Source: a bacterium
Lineage (GTDB): Bacteria > Hydrothermota > 32-111
NCBI GenBank assembly: GCA_028698175.1
Contig: JAQVDU010000006.1
Location: 1 to 39,189 of the forward strand
Direction of reading: 5' to 3'
Length of the DNA: 39,189 bases
Part shown: positions 9,769 to 19,425 of the stretch, one piece after another
Position numbering within the stretch: position 1 is the stretch's first letter
Layout: every line of letters starts with the position of its first letter
Made by a program: the position numbers and the translations under genes
Notes under the pieces: generated by a model
Told to the model about the DNA's origin: nothing
What the model saw: only the letters and a program-made list of their open reading frames with translations
Databases searched by the model: none

Positions 9769-12227
9769 TGATCCTCCTCCGCCTTAACGGCGTTTTTTGA
9801 TATTTCTTTGTAACTTGCGTTAAGTTCATGGTTCTTCACGCTGAAACACAGCTCGTTTCCGGGCGCGAGTTTGTCAGCGAGAATCTCTTCGGTTATTTTA
9901 TTTTCAATGTTCTCCTGAATAGCCCTATCGACTGTTCGCGCGCCGAAGCTTTCATTGAATGAAATTTCCGTTAGATAGTCGGCGACGTCCGGGCTGAATG
10001 AAACCCTGTACTGTTTTTTCAGATACGTTTCTCTCGCCGAATTCAGGTGTTTCTGCATTATTTCCCGAATGTTCTTTTTAGACAGGTGGTTGAAGACAAT
10101 GACATTATCAAGGCGGTTTATAAACTCCACTTTGAATGTGTCCTTCATCTTCTCGAGAAGCTTGTCCTTTGCTACAGACCCGGCTGACGATGAATCGCCG
10201 AAACCGAGCGGTTTTAAGCTGTCGCTCGTGCCGATGTTGGAAGTGAAGATGATTATTGTGTTCTTGAAATCGACTGTCCTGTGATGCGCGTCCGTCAATA
10301 TCCCGGCATCGAGTATCTGAAGGAAAATATTGTAAATGTTGGGATGGGCCTTCTCTATTTCGTCAAAGAGAAGAAGAGAGTATGGGTTCCTCTTTACAAA
10401 TTCCGTGAGGCGTCCCGGTTCTTCAAAACCGACGTAGCCGGGAGGAGAGCCTATCATCTTTGCTATCTCGTGCTCAGAGGAATATTCTGACATGTCAAAT
10501 CTCATGAATGCGTCTTTGTGAGAGTGGACAAGCTCTGAAATCTTCTTTGCGAGCATCGTCTTTCCCACTCCGGAAGGTCCGAGAAAGAGCATTGAAATGC
10601 GAGGCTTTGACGGATTCTTTATGCCGAGAAGAGTGAGCTTTATCGCCTTTGAAACGGTCGTGACCGCATGGTCCTGCCCTATCACGTCTTCAAGAAATGC
10701 CTGTTCAAGCTTGACAAGGTCCTTTTGGTTTTCCGCAGTCAGCTTGTCAACCGGAATCCCGGTCCAAAGAGAGACAACCTCCTTTATAACGTTTTCGGCT
10801 ACTTTTATCTTGTTATGCTCCTTTGTGTGTATCTCTTTTAGGGCCTTTATTTTGGTCTCCAGTTCGAGCTGTTTCGTGCGCTTTTCTCCGGCAAGTTTGT
10901 ATTTGTTTACTGATGCGAAAAACTCCTTCTGGCTTATCGTCTCCCTCAGCTCCTTTTCCATCTTTTCAATCTGATTGTTTATCTTTATCGAAAGCTCCAT
11001 GTTGACCTTGCTCCCCGCCTCGTCTATCACGTCAATCGCTTTGTCCGGAAGCACCCTGTCAGTTATGTACATCTGGGAGAGGTTCACAGCTTCTTCAATG
11101 GCAAGGTCGGAATACTCCACGTTGTGAAAGTCCTCATACTTGTGCTTTATTTTTTTCAGTATCGCTGTTGTCTGGACAACGTCCATCTCTTTGACATCGA
11201 CCGGCTGGAACCTCCTCTCGAGGGCTCCGTCCTTTTCGATGTATTTGTGATACTCGGATAGAGTCGTAGCTCCTATGCACTGTATCTCTCCCCTTGAAAG
11301 CTGCGGCTTCAGCATATTTGCCGCGTCTATCGAACCTTCGGCTGAACCGGTTCCTATTATAGTGTGAAGCTCATCTATGAAGAGAATTATGTTTTTATTC
11401 TCCTCAAGCTCCTTTATCAGATTCTTGAGCCTCTCCTCAAACTGGCCTCTGTACTTTGTTCCTGCAACAAGAGAGCCGACGTCAAGGGAGAGAATCCTCT
11501 TGTTCTTTATTACGTCAGGCACAAGGTTCTTTACTATCCTGTCTGCCAATGCCTCTACGATTGCCGTCTTTCCCACTCCAGGTTTTCCGATGAGCACAGG
11601 ATTGTTCTTCTTTCTTCTTCCAAGTATCTGAAGCACCCTCTCAATTTCAGAGTCCCTTCCCAGCGCAGGGTCAAGGTTGTTCTCGCGCGCCATTTTTGTC
11701 AGGTCCTTGCAGAGATAGTCGGCAATTGGCGTCTGTGAAGAGGAATCGGTTTCTATTGATTCTCCGTCCTCCTCCTTGCCCTTTCCTCTTTTTATTATCG
11801 CAATATATTTTGCAAGGTCGAACTCAACCGAGTCGAGAACTTCCCTCGAAGGAGGATTTGTCACGTAAATTGCCGTCACCGCATGCTCCGGTTCTATTGC
11901 AGTGTCTCCCATTTCAAGAGCGAACCTCTCCGCCTCCATGTACATCTTCTTGGTATCTGCTGATTCGCTTACGTCGAAGACGATGAACTGGGACTGTTCC
12001 TCGCCCTTCTTGACAAGCTGGCGGAGCGAATTTTTTATGATTTCTATTGTGTCCGAATCTGTCGATTTGGATGCCTTCATCACGTAATTGCCGGTAATGA
12101 GGTCCTTGTCAGAGAGTATGCTCAAAAGGATATCGTACGGCTCAACCTTGAGGCGGTTAAGCCCCCTCGTCCTCTGTTCGCATTTTTTCAGGATAATCGC
12201 CATCCGGCGAGAAAAGTTTAAATCCAT
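9765..12227 (-). CDS. clpC: ATP-dependent Clp protease ATP-binding subunit, ClpC-like
   Basis: Two AAA+ modules: [72 protein letters not shown] upstream of ATG. Confidence 0.92.
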   Translation of the reverse strand: MDLNFSRRMAIILKKCEQRTRGLNRLKVEPYDILLSILSDKDLITGNYVMKASKSTDSDTIEIIKNSLRQLVKKGEEQSQFIVFDVSESADTKKMYMEAERFALEMGDTAIEPEHAVTAIYVTNPPSREVLDSVEFDLAKYIAIIKRGKGKEEDGESIETDSSSQTPIADYLCKDLTKMARENNLDPALGRDSEIERVLQILGRRKKNNPVLIGKPGVGKTAIVEALADRIVKNLVPDVIKNKRILSLDVGSLVAGTKYRGQFEERLKNLIKELEENKNIILFIDELHTIIGTGSAEGSIDAANMLKPQLSRGEIQCIGATTLSEYHKYIEKDGALERRFQPVDVKEMDVVQTTAILKKIKHKYEDFHNVEYSDLAIEEAVNLSQMYITDRVLPDKAIDVIDEAGSKVNMELSIKINNQIEKMEKELRETISQKEFFASVNKYKLAGEKRTKQLELETKIKALKEIHTKEHNKIKVAENVIKEVVSLWTGIPVDKLTAENQKDLVKLEQAFLEDVIGQDHAVTTVSKAIKLTLLGIKNPSKPRISMLFLGPSGVGKTMLAKKISELVHSHKDAFMRFDMSEYSSEHEIAKMIGSPPGYVGFEEPGRLTEFVKRNPYSLLLFDEIEKAHPNIYNIFLQILDAGILTDAHHRTVDFKNTIIIFTSNIGTSDSLKPLGFGDSSSAGSVAKDKLLEKMKDTFKVEFINRLDNVIVFNHLSKKNIREIMQKHLNSARETYLKKQYRVSFSPDVADYLTEISFNESFGARTVDRAIQENIENKITEEILADKLAPGNELCFSVKNHELNASYKEISKNAVKAEEDH

Positions 12228-12344
12228 TTTTTCTCCGTTTGCATAATTATATAATATAGCATAAAAGTATAATATCAGTCAATAGAATTGTGTGGACAAA
12301 TACAGGATTCTAACGCGGAAGATTTAAAAATAAACAGGTTCCTC

Positions 12345-12372
12345 TTGACATAATTGAAATAATAAATATAAT
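12345..12372 (+). promoter_or_regulatory. Sigma70-like promoter for the tRNA genes
   Basis: TTGACA (12345-12350), 16-nt spacer, TATAAT (12367-12372), about 15 nt upstream of tRNA-Asn. Confidence 0.75.
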
Positions 12373-12387
12373 CCATTATCTCAACAC

Positions 12388-12460
12388 TCCTCGGTAGCTC
12401 AGTCGGTAGAGCGAGTGGCTGTTAACCACCAGGTCGGGGGTTCGAGTCCCTCCCGGGGAG
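12388..12460 (+). tRNA. tRNA-Asn (anticodon GTT); CCA not encoded
   Basis: TCCTCGG...CCGGGGA acceptor stem, TAGCTCAGTCGGTAGAGC D arm, GGCTGTTAACC anticodon loop, GGTTCGAGTCC T arm. Confidence 0.95.
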
Positions 12461-12485
12461 CATTGTTTTTTCACATTTTCCTTTA

Positions 12486-12559
12486 GGGCCCATAGCTCAG
12501 CTGGTTAGAGCGAATGACTCATAATCATTAGGTCCCAGGTTCGAACCCTGGTGGGCCCA
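12486..12559 (+). tRNA. tRNA with CAT anticodon (probably tRNA-Ile2, possibly elongator Met); CCA not encoded
   Basis: GGGCCCA...TGGGCCC acceptor stem, GACTCATAATC anticodon loop, GGTTCGAACCC T arm. Confidence 0.92.
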
Positions 12560-12661
12560 AAAAATCCAAAAGCGATAAATATAATTTTCTAAATTATCAG
12601 AACGAACACATATGTCCGCCCTGCAGATATGCCTCCTGCAAAAAAAATGGGATTTTTAGTT

Positions 12662-12878
12662 TTAGGGACGGTGGTTGAAATAGTTGAAGTGACAAAAAAG
12701 GCACAAAAAATTGCATCAACAGTGAGTGTCAAAAATTAGAGATGTAATGTGACTTGACAAAAAATGTTAAAAAAAATGGAACAGTAAAAAACCAGTTAAA
12801 ATTCCGAGAATGGTGCTGACAGAGGGTTAAAGGCGAAAGAATATAGTTAATTTCAACTATTTCAACCACCGTCCCTAA
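12662..12878. mobile_element. MITE-like non-autonomous element with 27-bp perfect terminal inverted repeats
   Basis: Left TIR 12662-12688 TTAGGGACGGTGGTTGAAATAGTTGAA; right TIR 12852-12878 TTCAACTATTTCAACCACCGTCCCTAA (exact reverse complement); no sizeable ORF inside. Confidence 0.85.
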
Positions 12879-12887
12879 GATGACTTT

Positions 12888-13133
12888 TTACAGTTTTATT
12901 GAATCTTCGGGGATGATGACTATGATGTAATCCTTGTTTAATTGCATCAAATCCGTGTGGTATGTTCTTCCGTCCTTTGTCTTGATGTCTGCATCTGTAA
13001 TAGGAATGAAGGGTTTGGCGAGATTGTTGAGAAAGTCCGTGAGCCTTCCTCCGGGCGGAATATGAACCATTCCGGTCACTTCAAGCTCTGTCGTGAAAAT
13101 AATCGATTTTACCTTTTCCCTTTCAAATGCCAT
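12888..13133 (-). CDS. Conserved small hypothetical protein (81 aa; DUF6812-like)
   Basis: ORF with SD (AGGAGG) before the ATG; TELEVTGMVHIPPGGRLTDFLNN...FIPITDADI resembles a small conserved family. Confidence 0.75.
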   Translation of the reverse strand: MAFEREKVKSIIFTTELEVTGMVHIPPGGRLTDFLNNLAKPFIPITDADIKTKDGRTYHTDLMQLNKDYIIVIIPEDSIKL

Positions 13134-13141
13134 ATTTCCTC

Positions 13142-13594
13142 CTAGTGTTTTTTCATCTTTTCATTCATCATCTGAGACCTTCTGCCCTTCATTATCACAA
13201 AGACGCTTTCAGCCGATGCGCAGATATTGTTATCAGGGTCTATTATTGAGGCGCGCATCCACACTCTGTCCGCGTCGGATTTTTCTACGGTAGCTGCGAC
13301 TCTGTATTCGACGTTTGACCTCACCGCTTTTTTAAAATTTACTTTCATGCTCTCGGTAAGACACATAAGACCCGTCTTTTTTATTGACATCCACGCCATC
13401 GCTTCATCCATAACCGTCACTGCGAGACCTCCGTGGATTATATCTTCATACCCCACATGGTCTTCTCTGAATGTCACTCTGCTTTTGACGGAATCGCTCT
13501 TCTTGTCGTATTCAAAGACCATCTTCAGTCCTATGGGATTCTCCTGTCCGCAGACGAAGCACTTCGGGAAATAAGGTAGTTTTTCACAGCACAT
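13142..13594 (-). CDS. Hotdog-fold thioesterase (PaaI-like)
   Basis: CFVCGQENPIGLKMVFEYD..., IIHGGLAVTVMDEAMAW motif. Start reassigned to MCCEKLPYF. Confidence 0.85.
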   Translation of the reverse strand: MCCEKLPYFPKCFVCGQENPIGLKMVFEYDKKSDSVKSRVTFREDHVGYEDIIHGGLAVTVMDEAMAWMSIKKTGLMCLTESMKVNFKKAVRSNVEYRVAATVEKSDADRVWMRASIIDPDNNICASAESVFVIMKGRRSQMMNEKMKKH

Positions 13595-14357
13595 AGTACT
13601 TACGCCTCCTGTCTTTGAAAAGGTCATTCATACCGCTTATTCTCTTTTCTCTTGCCAAAGCGGGCTTCAAATCCGCCTCCATTACACTCTCGCCTTTCTC
13701 TTTTCCGCTTGCAAGGACATTCCCTTTTATATCGGTTATCCTGCTCTTCCCCGTGAATTTTGTATTTTTCTCCTCACCCACCCTGTTTGCAGTCACTGCA
13801 AATACGCGGTTTTCAAGACACCTTGTCTTCATCGCATCCTGACAGTAAGGCATTACGAGGTTTGAAGGATGGGCTATTACCTCAGCTTTCATCAATGCAA
13901 GAGTGCGCGCAGATTCCGGGAAGAACCAGTCAAAGCAAATCATCATCCCCACCCTTGCCTTTTGCGTCTTCACGACGAAAAACCCGGTGTCTCCTCTGTC
14001 AAAGAGCTTCTTTTCATTTAAGAAGAGGTGCGTCTTCCTGTAGACAAACCTTCTCCCCCTCTCGTCTATAAGCATTGATGAATTGTATATTTTGTTTTTG
14101 TATTTTTCGGAAAAGCCGAATACTACGGACATTTCGCGGGTTATGCAGAGAGCTTCAATAGGATCAAACAGAGAACTCTCTCTCTCCTGAGAGAGAGCTT
14201 TAAGTTTTCTTCTGTTTGAAATTTCATAGCCGGAAAGACAGAGCTCAGGGCAGACTAGAAGGTCGGCGCTGCTTTTACCGAGAACTCCCTTCAGCTTTTC
14301 AAGGTTGAGTTGAACGTTTTCATATTCAACGTCCATCTGAAAAAACCCGACTCTCAT
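13584..14357 (-). CDS. Carbon-nitrogen hydrolase (nitrilase superfamily)
   Basis: VCPELCLSGYE, RKTHLFLNEKKLFDRGD, VGMMICFDWFFPESARTLAL: Glu-Lys-Cys triad contexts. Start likely MRVGFFQMD. Confidence 0.9.
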   Translation of the reverse strand: MRVGFFQMDVEYENVQLNLEKLKGVLGKSSADLLVCPELCLSGYEISNRRKLKALSQERESSLFDPIEALCITREMSVVFGFSEKYKNKIYNSSMLIDERGRRFVYRKTHLFLNEKKLFDRGDTGFFVVKTQKARVGMMICFDWFFPESARTLALMKAEVIAHPSNLVMPYCQDAMKTRCLENRVFAVTANRVGEEKNTKFTGKSRITDIKGNVLASGKEKGESVMEADLKPALAREKRISGMNDLFKDRRRKYYVL

Positions 14358-14403
14358 TTTCTCTTCTTGACTTTTCATATACATGATATAATATACTTAA
14401 TTA

Positions 14404-14505
14404 ATGAAAATTTCAACAAATAAAAAGACCTCGCTTAACATCGTTGGATTCAAAAGAGGTCTGAATGCGGAACGGTATTTCCGCAGGGGAGAAACAGAAG
14501 AATGA
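14404..14505 (+). CDS. 33-aa leader ORF overlapping the start codon of the downstream metalloprotease gene (putative)
   Basis: MKISTNKKTSLNIVGFKRGLNAERYFRRGETEE*, ending in an ATGA overlap with ATG 14502; not in the supplied ORF track. Confidence 0.45.
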   Translation: MKISTNKKTSLNIVGFKRGLNAERYFRRGETEE

Positions 14506-17294
14506 AAAGAATCTTGTTTCTGATCTCTATTTTCACATTTTCAGTACAATACGGACAGTCAATATCATTAAGAGTATTTGACGATATGACAGGCGTGAAG
14601 TCGGCGTCTTCGGAGCATTTCATCTACACGTACAAAGATGAAATCTCCGGACTTATTCCCGAGATAGCTTCAACTGCCGAGGGAGTCTATGACACGCTCT
14701 CAAAGCTGATGAATACAAAAGTTAGGGGAAAGATAAATCTCATAGTCACCGACCAGTCTGACGTGCCGAACGGGTTCTCTTCTCCCCTTCTAAACCCGAC
14801 AGTGAACATTTACCTTGCAAATCCGGACGCTTCATTCACAGCGAAGCACAAGGGATGGATTGAGTATGTGCTTACGCATGAGCTTACCCATGCTCTTCAC
14901 CTTTCGTCAACACGTCCGTCATGCCTCGCAGCCACAGGCAACTCCCTCTTCTACGCTCCAAACGGAGCTTACCCTATGTATCTGCTCGAAGGATACACTG
15001 TTTACAATGAGTCGACTCTCGGAAGAGGCAGGATGCATGACACGAAGTTTGAGGCGCTTCTCAGGGCAATGCTTCTTGATTCGACTATCCAGCCCGTCGG
15101 AAATGCAGCTTCATACTTCAACAGATTCTTCCCTTACAGCGAGCTTCCATACCTCTACGGACCATACCTGATGGAACAGTACAGAGAAAAACACGACTCT
15201 GACCTGACGCGACTGACTCGCCTTGATTTCTGCTCCCTCATTCCCTTTTCAGTCGCCTTTCCTGACCTTTTTCTCCACGCCAACATGGGCGAGTATCCCT
15301 CCTACGTTCTTGATGAAGTCTACGAGGAGGTCGGAAAAAGAACTGATGATCTTAAAAGAGGCATGATTTTCAATGAGAGAGAAAAAGTATCCGAATTCAG
15401 CTTCGACAACAATCTGCCTGCATGCGACGACGGAAAATTATATTACATAAAATCATATCCCCACAGGGAGAAGCGCTTCGTCATGAGAGAGAACAAAGAG
15501 GAGAGAGAGCTTTTCAAGATAACATACTCTACACGCGTTTCAGTAAAGAACGGGAAAATATACCTGGACATGCTCGACGTATATGACAATACAAACTACT
15601 TCTTCGACATGTATGAGTATGACGCAAGTAAAAAGATACTCGAAAAGCTGAAAGAGACGAGAAGGGGTTTCGGAGGAGACGCTTTCGGCGACACACTCCT
15701 CTTCATAAGGAATACGGGCAATAAACAGAGCATAATCGTTTACTCTCTTTCAAGGAGAATGCCTGTGGATTCATTCTCACTCGGAGAGGATTTCAAGTAC
15801 TACACTCTCTCCGCAAAAGACGGCGCGAATATCCTAATCTCTTGCTACAGGGAGGGAGGATTCACAGACATAGTCCGTTACGACATGGCTTCAAAAACTA
15901 CAGAGTTTTTAACATCAGACATCGCCACAGACCATTCTCCGCTGTGGAGCAAGAATAAGGACGGGTTCTACTTCATATCGGACAGAAGCAGAGTCAATGC
16001 GGTCTATTTCTACGACATTCCTTCGAAGAGGATAACAAAGGTATACAATTCACTGTATAATGTCTCCGCATTTTCAGTCGACGAGGATAATGAAATGATA
16101 TACATTCAGGACATCAGCGGAGAGGGCGATGACATTTACTCATCAAGGTTTTTATGGCAGCAGGGAGAGGACGTTCTTCTAAGTGAGATTGCAAAACCCG
16201 TGTCACTTAAAAAAGACGGCGTCATGCTAAAGGAGAACGGAAAATACATTTTCCCGAAATTTTCAGGGCCAGGAGCATACTTCACGTTTCCCATGATCCT
16301 GCCGGCGACTTACCTGGACGATTATTCGCTCTATGCTGTCATGCCTTTCATAATGCTTAATTCCGATGTGAGCCAGTCTCTGACTTTTTACTTTTCAACC
16401 TCTCCCAACATCTTTTTGGCGACAGACGGAGACGTCGCATCTTTCAATTATCCGACGACTCTCTCTCTCACATCTTCATACTTCAAGCATGACGCTTCCC
16501 TCTCGGTTGATTTTCAGAGGGGCGCAACTCTCCAAATACCCTCAGGATTCAAAAGATACTTGCCCAACGTGTATTCCTTTTCACTTGAAGCTGATATTCA
16601 GAGAAGCAAGCCATTCAGTTCATTCAGATTAAATCCGGCTGTTTCATACGAGAGAACATCATATGCAAAGAGGACAGGCATCTCTGCCGAAGCTGAAATT
16701 TCCGACTATGAGAGCTCCATTCTGAGCATCACGCCTTCCGACGGGTACAACATCTCTTCCAAAGGGTACTTTACGTCGGTTGAGGATACTTCAAACAGGT
16801 ATGATTTCGGAATAAACATCGATTGTACGGTTTATGCAAGCCCTGTCTGGAATGCGAACCTCTTTTTGAACGCGAATCTCTTTTATTCTCATTCACAGTT
16901 CATTCGGTCGACCTCAACATTGGCGCCTTTCAACTTCAATTCATCGGCTCTCTCACTCTCATTCGTGGCGGAGGAAGACGGATTAAGCGAAGAGGTGTAC
17001 ATACGGGATTTTTCTTACATTAAGGTTGGATTTGTGATGCCGCTGATGTTCATAAACAGCTCCATCCCGGTAAAGATTGTTACATCTCTTCCGGTTAGGT
17101 TCGATTACATATCTCTCTCCGCGAGCCAGCTTGCTGGATACAACATATACGAAAAAAAGAGAGAGCTGGCAACGAGGGTATCAATTAACATGTGCATCAA
17201 TATGTCTATACTTTCCATATATCCTGGATTGGCAGTAACTTACAATGAGATAACAAAAAAAGCGCAGTTCGGCATCACTGCGACAATAAAATAA
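14502..17294 (+). CDS. Secreted gluzincin-like metalloprotease with beta-propeller and C-terminal barrel-like region
   Basis: Signal peptide; THELTHALHLS (HEXXH) with LLEGYTVYNES downstream; TolB-like propeller repeats (TDHSPLWSKNKDGFYFISDRS); beta-rich C-terminus. Confidence 0.8.
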   Translation: MKRILFLISIFTFSVQYGQSISLRVFDDMTGVKSASSEHFIYTYKDEISGLIPEIASTAEGVYDTLSKLMNTKVRGKINLIVTDQSDVPNGFSSPLLNPTVNIYLANPDASFTAKHKGWIEYVLTHELTHALHLSSTRPSCLAATGNSLFYAPNGAYPMYLLEGYTVYNESTLGRGRMHDTKFEALLRAMLLDSTIQPVGNAASYFNRFFPYSELPYLYGPYLMEQYREKHDSDLTRLTRLDFCSLIPFSVAFPDLFLHANMGEYPSYVLDEVYEEVGKRTDDLKRGMIFNEREKVSEFSFDNNLPACDDGKLYYIKSYPHREKRFVMRENKEERELFKITYSTRVSVKNGKIYLDMLDVYDNTNYFFDMYEYDASKKILEKLKETRRGFGGDAFGDTLLFIRNTGNKQSIIVYSLSRRMPVDSFSLGEDFKYYTLSAKDGANILISCYREGGFTDIVRYDMASKTTEFLTSDIATDHSPLWSKNKDGFYFISDRSRVNAVYFYDIPSKRITKVYNSLYNVSAFSVDEDNEMIYIQDISGEGDDIYSSRFLWQQGEDVLLSEIAKPVSLKKDGVMLKENGKYIFPKFSGPGAYFTFPMILPATYLDDYSLYAVMPFIMLNSDVSQSLTFYFSTSPNIFLATDGDVASFNYPTTLSLTSSYFKHDASLSVDFQRGATLQIPSGFKRYLPNVYSFSLEADIQRSKPFSSFRLNPAVSYERTSYAKRTGISAEAEISDYESSILSITPSDGYNISSKGYFTSVEDTSNRYDFGINIDCTVYASPVWNANLFLNANLFYSHSQFIRSTSTLAPFNFNSSALSLSFVAEEDGLSEEVYIRDFSYIKVGFVMPLMFINSSIPVKIVTSLPVRFDYISLSASQLAGYNIYEKKRELATRVSINMCINMSILSIYPGLAVTYNEITKKAQFGITATIK

Positions 17295-17306
17295 AAAGGA
17301 GAAATT

Positions 17307-18107
17307 TTGAAATCAAAAAAAGAAATAGCGCTTGAAAAGGAACTTTTAAGGCGCCTTGACGGAAAGTGCCTTGAAATGGCCAACCTGATCTTCAATGACG
17401 CTGAGATAAAATACATGATGGATTATGCAAACAATGTATCTATAAAGCGCCTCGGATTCAATGACCACGGGCCTGTCCACATGAAGACTGCGTCCTTGAA
17501 CGCGATGATAATGTTCGACCTTTTAAAAAACGCGGGAGTTCAGTTCTCCCTCGTCTCCGAGCAGGTCGGCACGATTGAGGACAGCAAGGTGGCCGTTTTC
17601 ATGGCTTCAATGCTCCATGACATAGGAATGACTGTGGGAAGAGACAACCATGAAATCTACTCTATGATTTTCGGAGTCAACATAATCGACAGGCTTTTAA
17701 AGGAGATTTACAAAACAGAAGCGGAGAAGAGAATCATTCTCCGCTCTCTCGTAATGGAAGGAATCGCAGGCCATATGGCCACGCAGAAGATACACTCTCT
17801 TGAAGCAGGCCTTGTTCTGATAGGAGACGGATGCGACATGGAGAAGGGCAGGGCGAGGATACCCACTCTTTTAAAGACAAAACCGAAGGTGGGTGACATA
17901 CACAGGTACTCCTCAACCTCCATTCAGGACCTTTCAATCACAAAGGGAGTGAGAAAGCCGATAAGGATAACTGTTAAGATGAGCGAATCTGTGGGATTTT
18001 TCCAGATAGAGTCGGTTCTCTTCCCGAAGATACTCTCCTCCCCTGTCAATCCATACATTGAGCTTTATGCCGGAGTGATAGGTCAGGAGATGCTTCAGTA
18101 CTTGTAA
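17307..18107 (+). CDS. HD-domain phosphohydrolase-like protein
   Basis: HMKTASLNA...MASMLHDIGMTVGRDNHE...EGIAGHMA; TTG start preceded by AAAGGAG. Confidence 0.8.
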   Translation: MKSKKEIALEKELLRRLDGKCLEMANLIFNDAEIKYMMDYANNVSIKRLGFNDHGPVHMKTASLNAMIMFDLLKNAGVQFSLVSEQVGTIEDSKVAVFMASMLHDIGMTVGRDNHEIYSMIFGVNIIDRLLKEIYKTEAEKRIILRSLVMEGIAGHMATQKIHSLEAGLVLIGDGCDMEKGRARIPTLLKTKPKVGDIHRYSSTSIQDLSITKGVRKPIRITVKMSESVGFFQIESVLFPKILSSPVNPYIELYAGVIGQEMLQYL

Positions 18108-18129
18108 TCTTCGTCTTTTTTGGTATAAT
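18102..18129 (+). promoter_or_regulatory. Promoter consistent with a leaderless transcript
   Basis: TTGTAA, 16 nt, TATAAT (18124-18129), then 6 nt to ATG 18136; no SD. Confidence 0.55.
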
Positions 18130-18135
18130 TGAAAT

Positions 18136-18822
18136 ATGAGGCGGATATACGGATTAATCGGATTGGTTTTAATATTCACAAACTGTGTCACATTATTTCA
18201 TTCTGCAAGGGTATTGGAGCCTGGAGAGTATGAGACTGGCGGCTCTTTTACGCTTGGCGGAATGGCTACTCAGGATTATGAAGGACTAATGGGCAATGAA
18301 AGGCTTTTTATAGAATACAGGGCGCCTTCAACTCCTCCTATCGGTCTATTTGTAAGAAACGGCTGGAGCAACGGCCTTAATACAGGAGCTTACCTCGGAC
18401 TTGCCTTTATTGATTTTTTTGTCACTAAGAGAGTAATTGCTGAGAGAAATAATGTCCCTTCAGTGGCTCTCACTGCCGATTTCTCCATAAACTCTGTTAT
18501 TTTTCACAATGAATATTGTGCAGCTACTTCACTGGATCTTTTTAAAAGCAAAATTGACGACAATAAGAACGTAAATCCGTTTCTGAAAATAAGAGGCGGG
18601 TATAAAATCTGGAGCATGGCTGATATATTGTCCGGATCTACATATTCGGGAAGCCTCCCTGTCGTAGGCCTTATAATTGGAAATGAGATGAAGGTGTCGG
18701 AAACATCATATCTTGTTGCAGCCGCATCATTTGAAACAATGTACGGAAGTCAGTCGTGGGCGGATGGTCCGTTTTCTTTTGAATTGAATTTTGATTTAAC
18801 GCTGTCAAGAAGGTCCAAATGA
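18136..18822 (+). CDS. Lipoprotein of unknown function, paralog of the gene at 22465
   Basis: Lipobox LIFTNC; first 83 nt 82/83 identical to 22465-22547; diverged homologous mature region. Confidence 0.8.
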   Translation: MRRIYGLIGLVLIFTNCVTLFHSARVLEPGEYETGGSFTLGGMATQDYEGLMGNERLFIEYRAPSTPPIGLFVRNGWSNGLNTGAYLGLAFIDFFVTKRVIAERNNVPSVALTADFSINSVIFHNEYCAATSLDLFKSKIDDNKNVNPFLKIRGGYKIWSMADILSGSTYSGSLPVVGLIIGNEMKVSETSYLVAAASFETMYGSQSWADGPFSFELNFDLTLSRRSK

Positions 18823-19424
18823 AATTAAAAATAATATTCATATTTATTATTTCTATTTTCTTTTTCACAGGATGCTTGCCGATGCTTGAGCAGGCCGAGC
18901 TTTTGGAGAAGAATTCTGTTGTCGCATCAGTTTCCGGCTACCATAACTTCATCGAAAGCGACGACTCGCTCTACTCAAGAGGGTTCGACAATTATGAATA
19001 TGCATTCGGCGGAATACAGGTAAGGGCAGGTCTCTCCGACAAACTTGAAGTGAGCGGACAAATGGATTTTGACAGGATTTGCGCAGGCGCCAAATTTCTG
19101 CTTTTTGAAAGAGACAAGAACATTGTTACGGCCAAGATTTCCATGGGAAGCCTCATACTTCATGAGATAATGCCTTCAATGATAAAGCCAGCGCTTTTCT
19201 ACGGAAGAAAACTTGACGACAATGCCGGCGTTTATGCAGGAACTTCTGTCGAGTATGCCGGTAAATTTGACTATGCGGGAATGCTCTTCGCCGGAGTATC
19301 AATTCGTCCGATGGAAGGTTTGATGCACGCCATTAAACTTGAGGGCGGATTTATAAGAAAAATAACCTATTCGCACATGAATTATTTTTACGCAGGCATA
19401 TCCTTTGATTTTCAAATATTCTGA
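18819..19424 (+). CDS. Putative outer-membrane lipoprotein
   Basis: Lipobox FFFTGC; beta-rich alternating pattern; ATGA overlap with upstream gene. Confidence 0.75.
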   Translation: MKLKIIFIFIISIFFFTGCLPMLEQAELLEKNSVVASVSGYHNFIESDDSLYSRGFDNYEYAFGGIQVRAGLSDKLEVSGQMDFDRICAGAKFLLFERDKNIVTAKISMGSLILHEIMPSMIKPALFYGRKLDDNAGVYAGTSVEYAGKFDYAGMLFAGVSIRPMEGLMHAIKLEGGFIRKITYSHMNYFYAGISFDFQIF

Positions 19425-19425
19425 A

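Noticed and set aside
14170-14205. GA/CT-rich palindrome CTCTCTCTCCTGAGAGAGAG
   Set aside because: Inside the nitrilase-family coding sequence (encodes ...LSQERESS...); low-complexity codon usage is a sufficient explanation.
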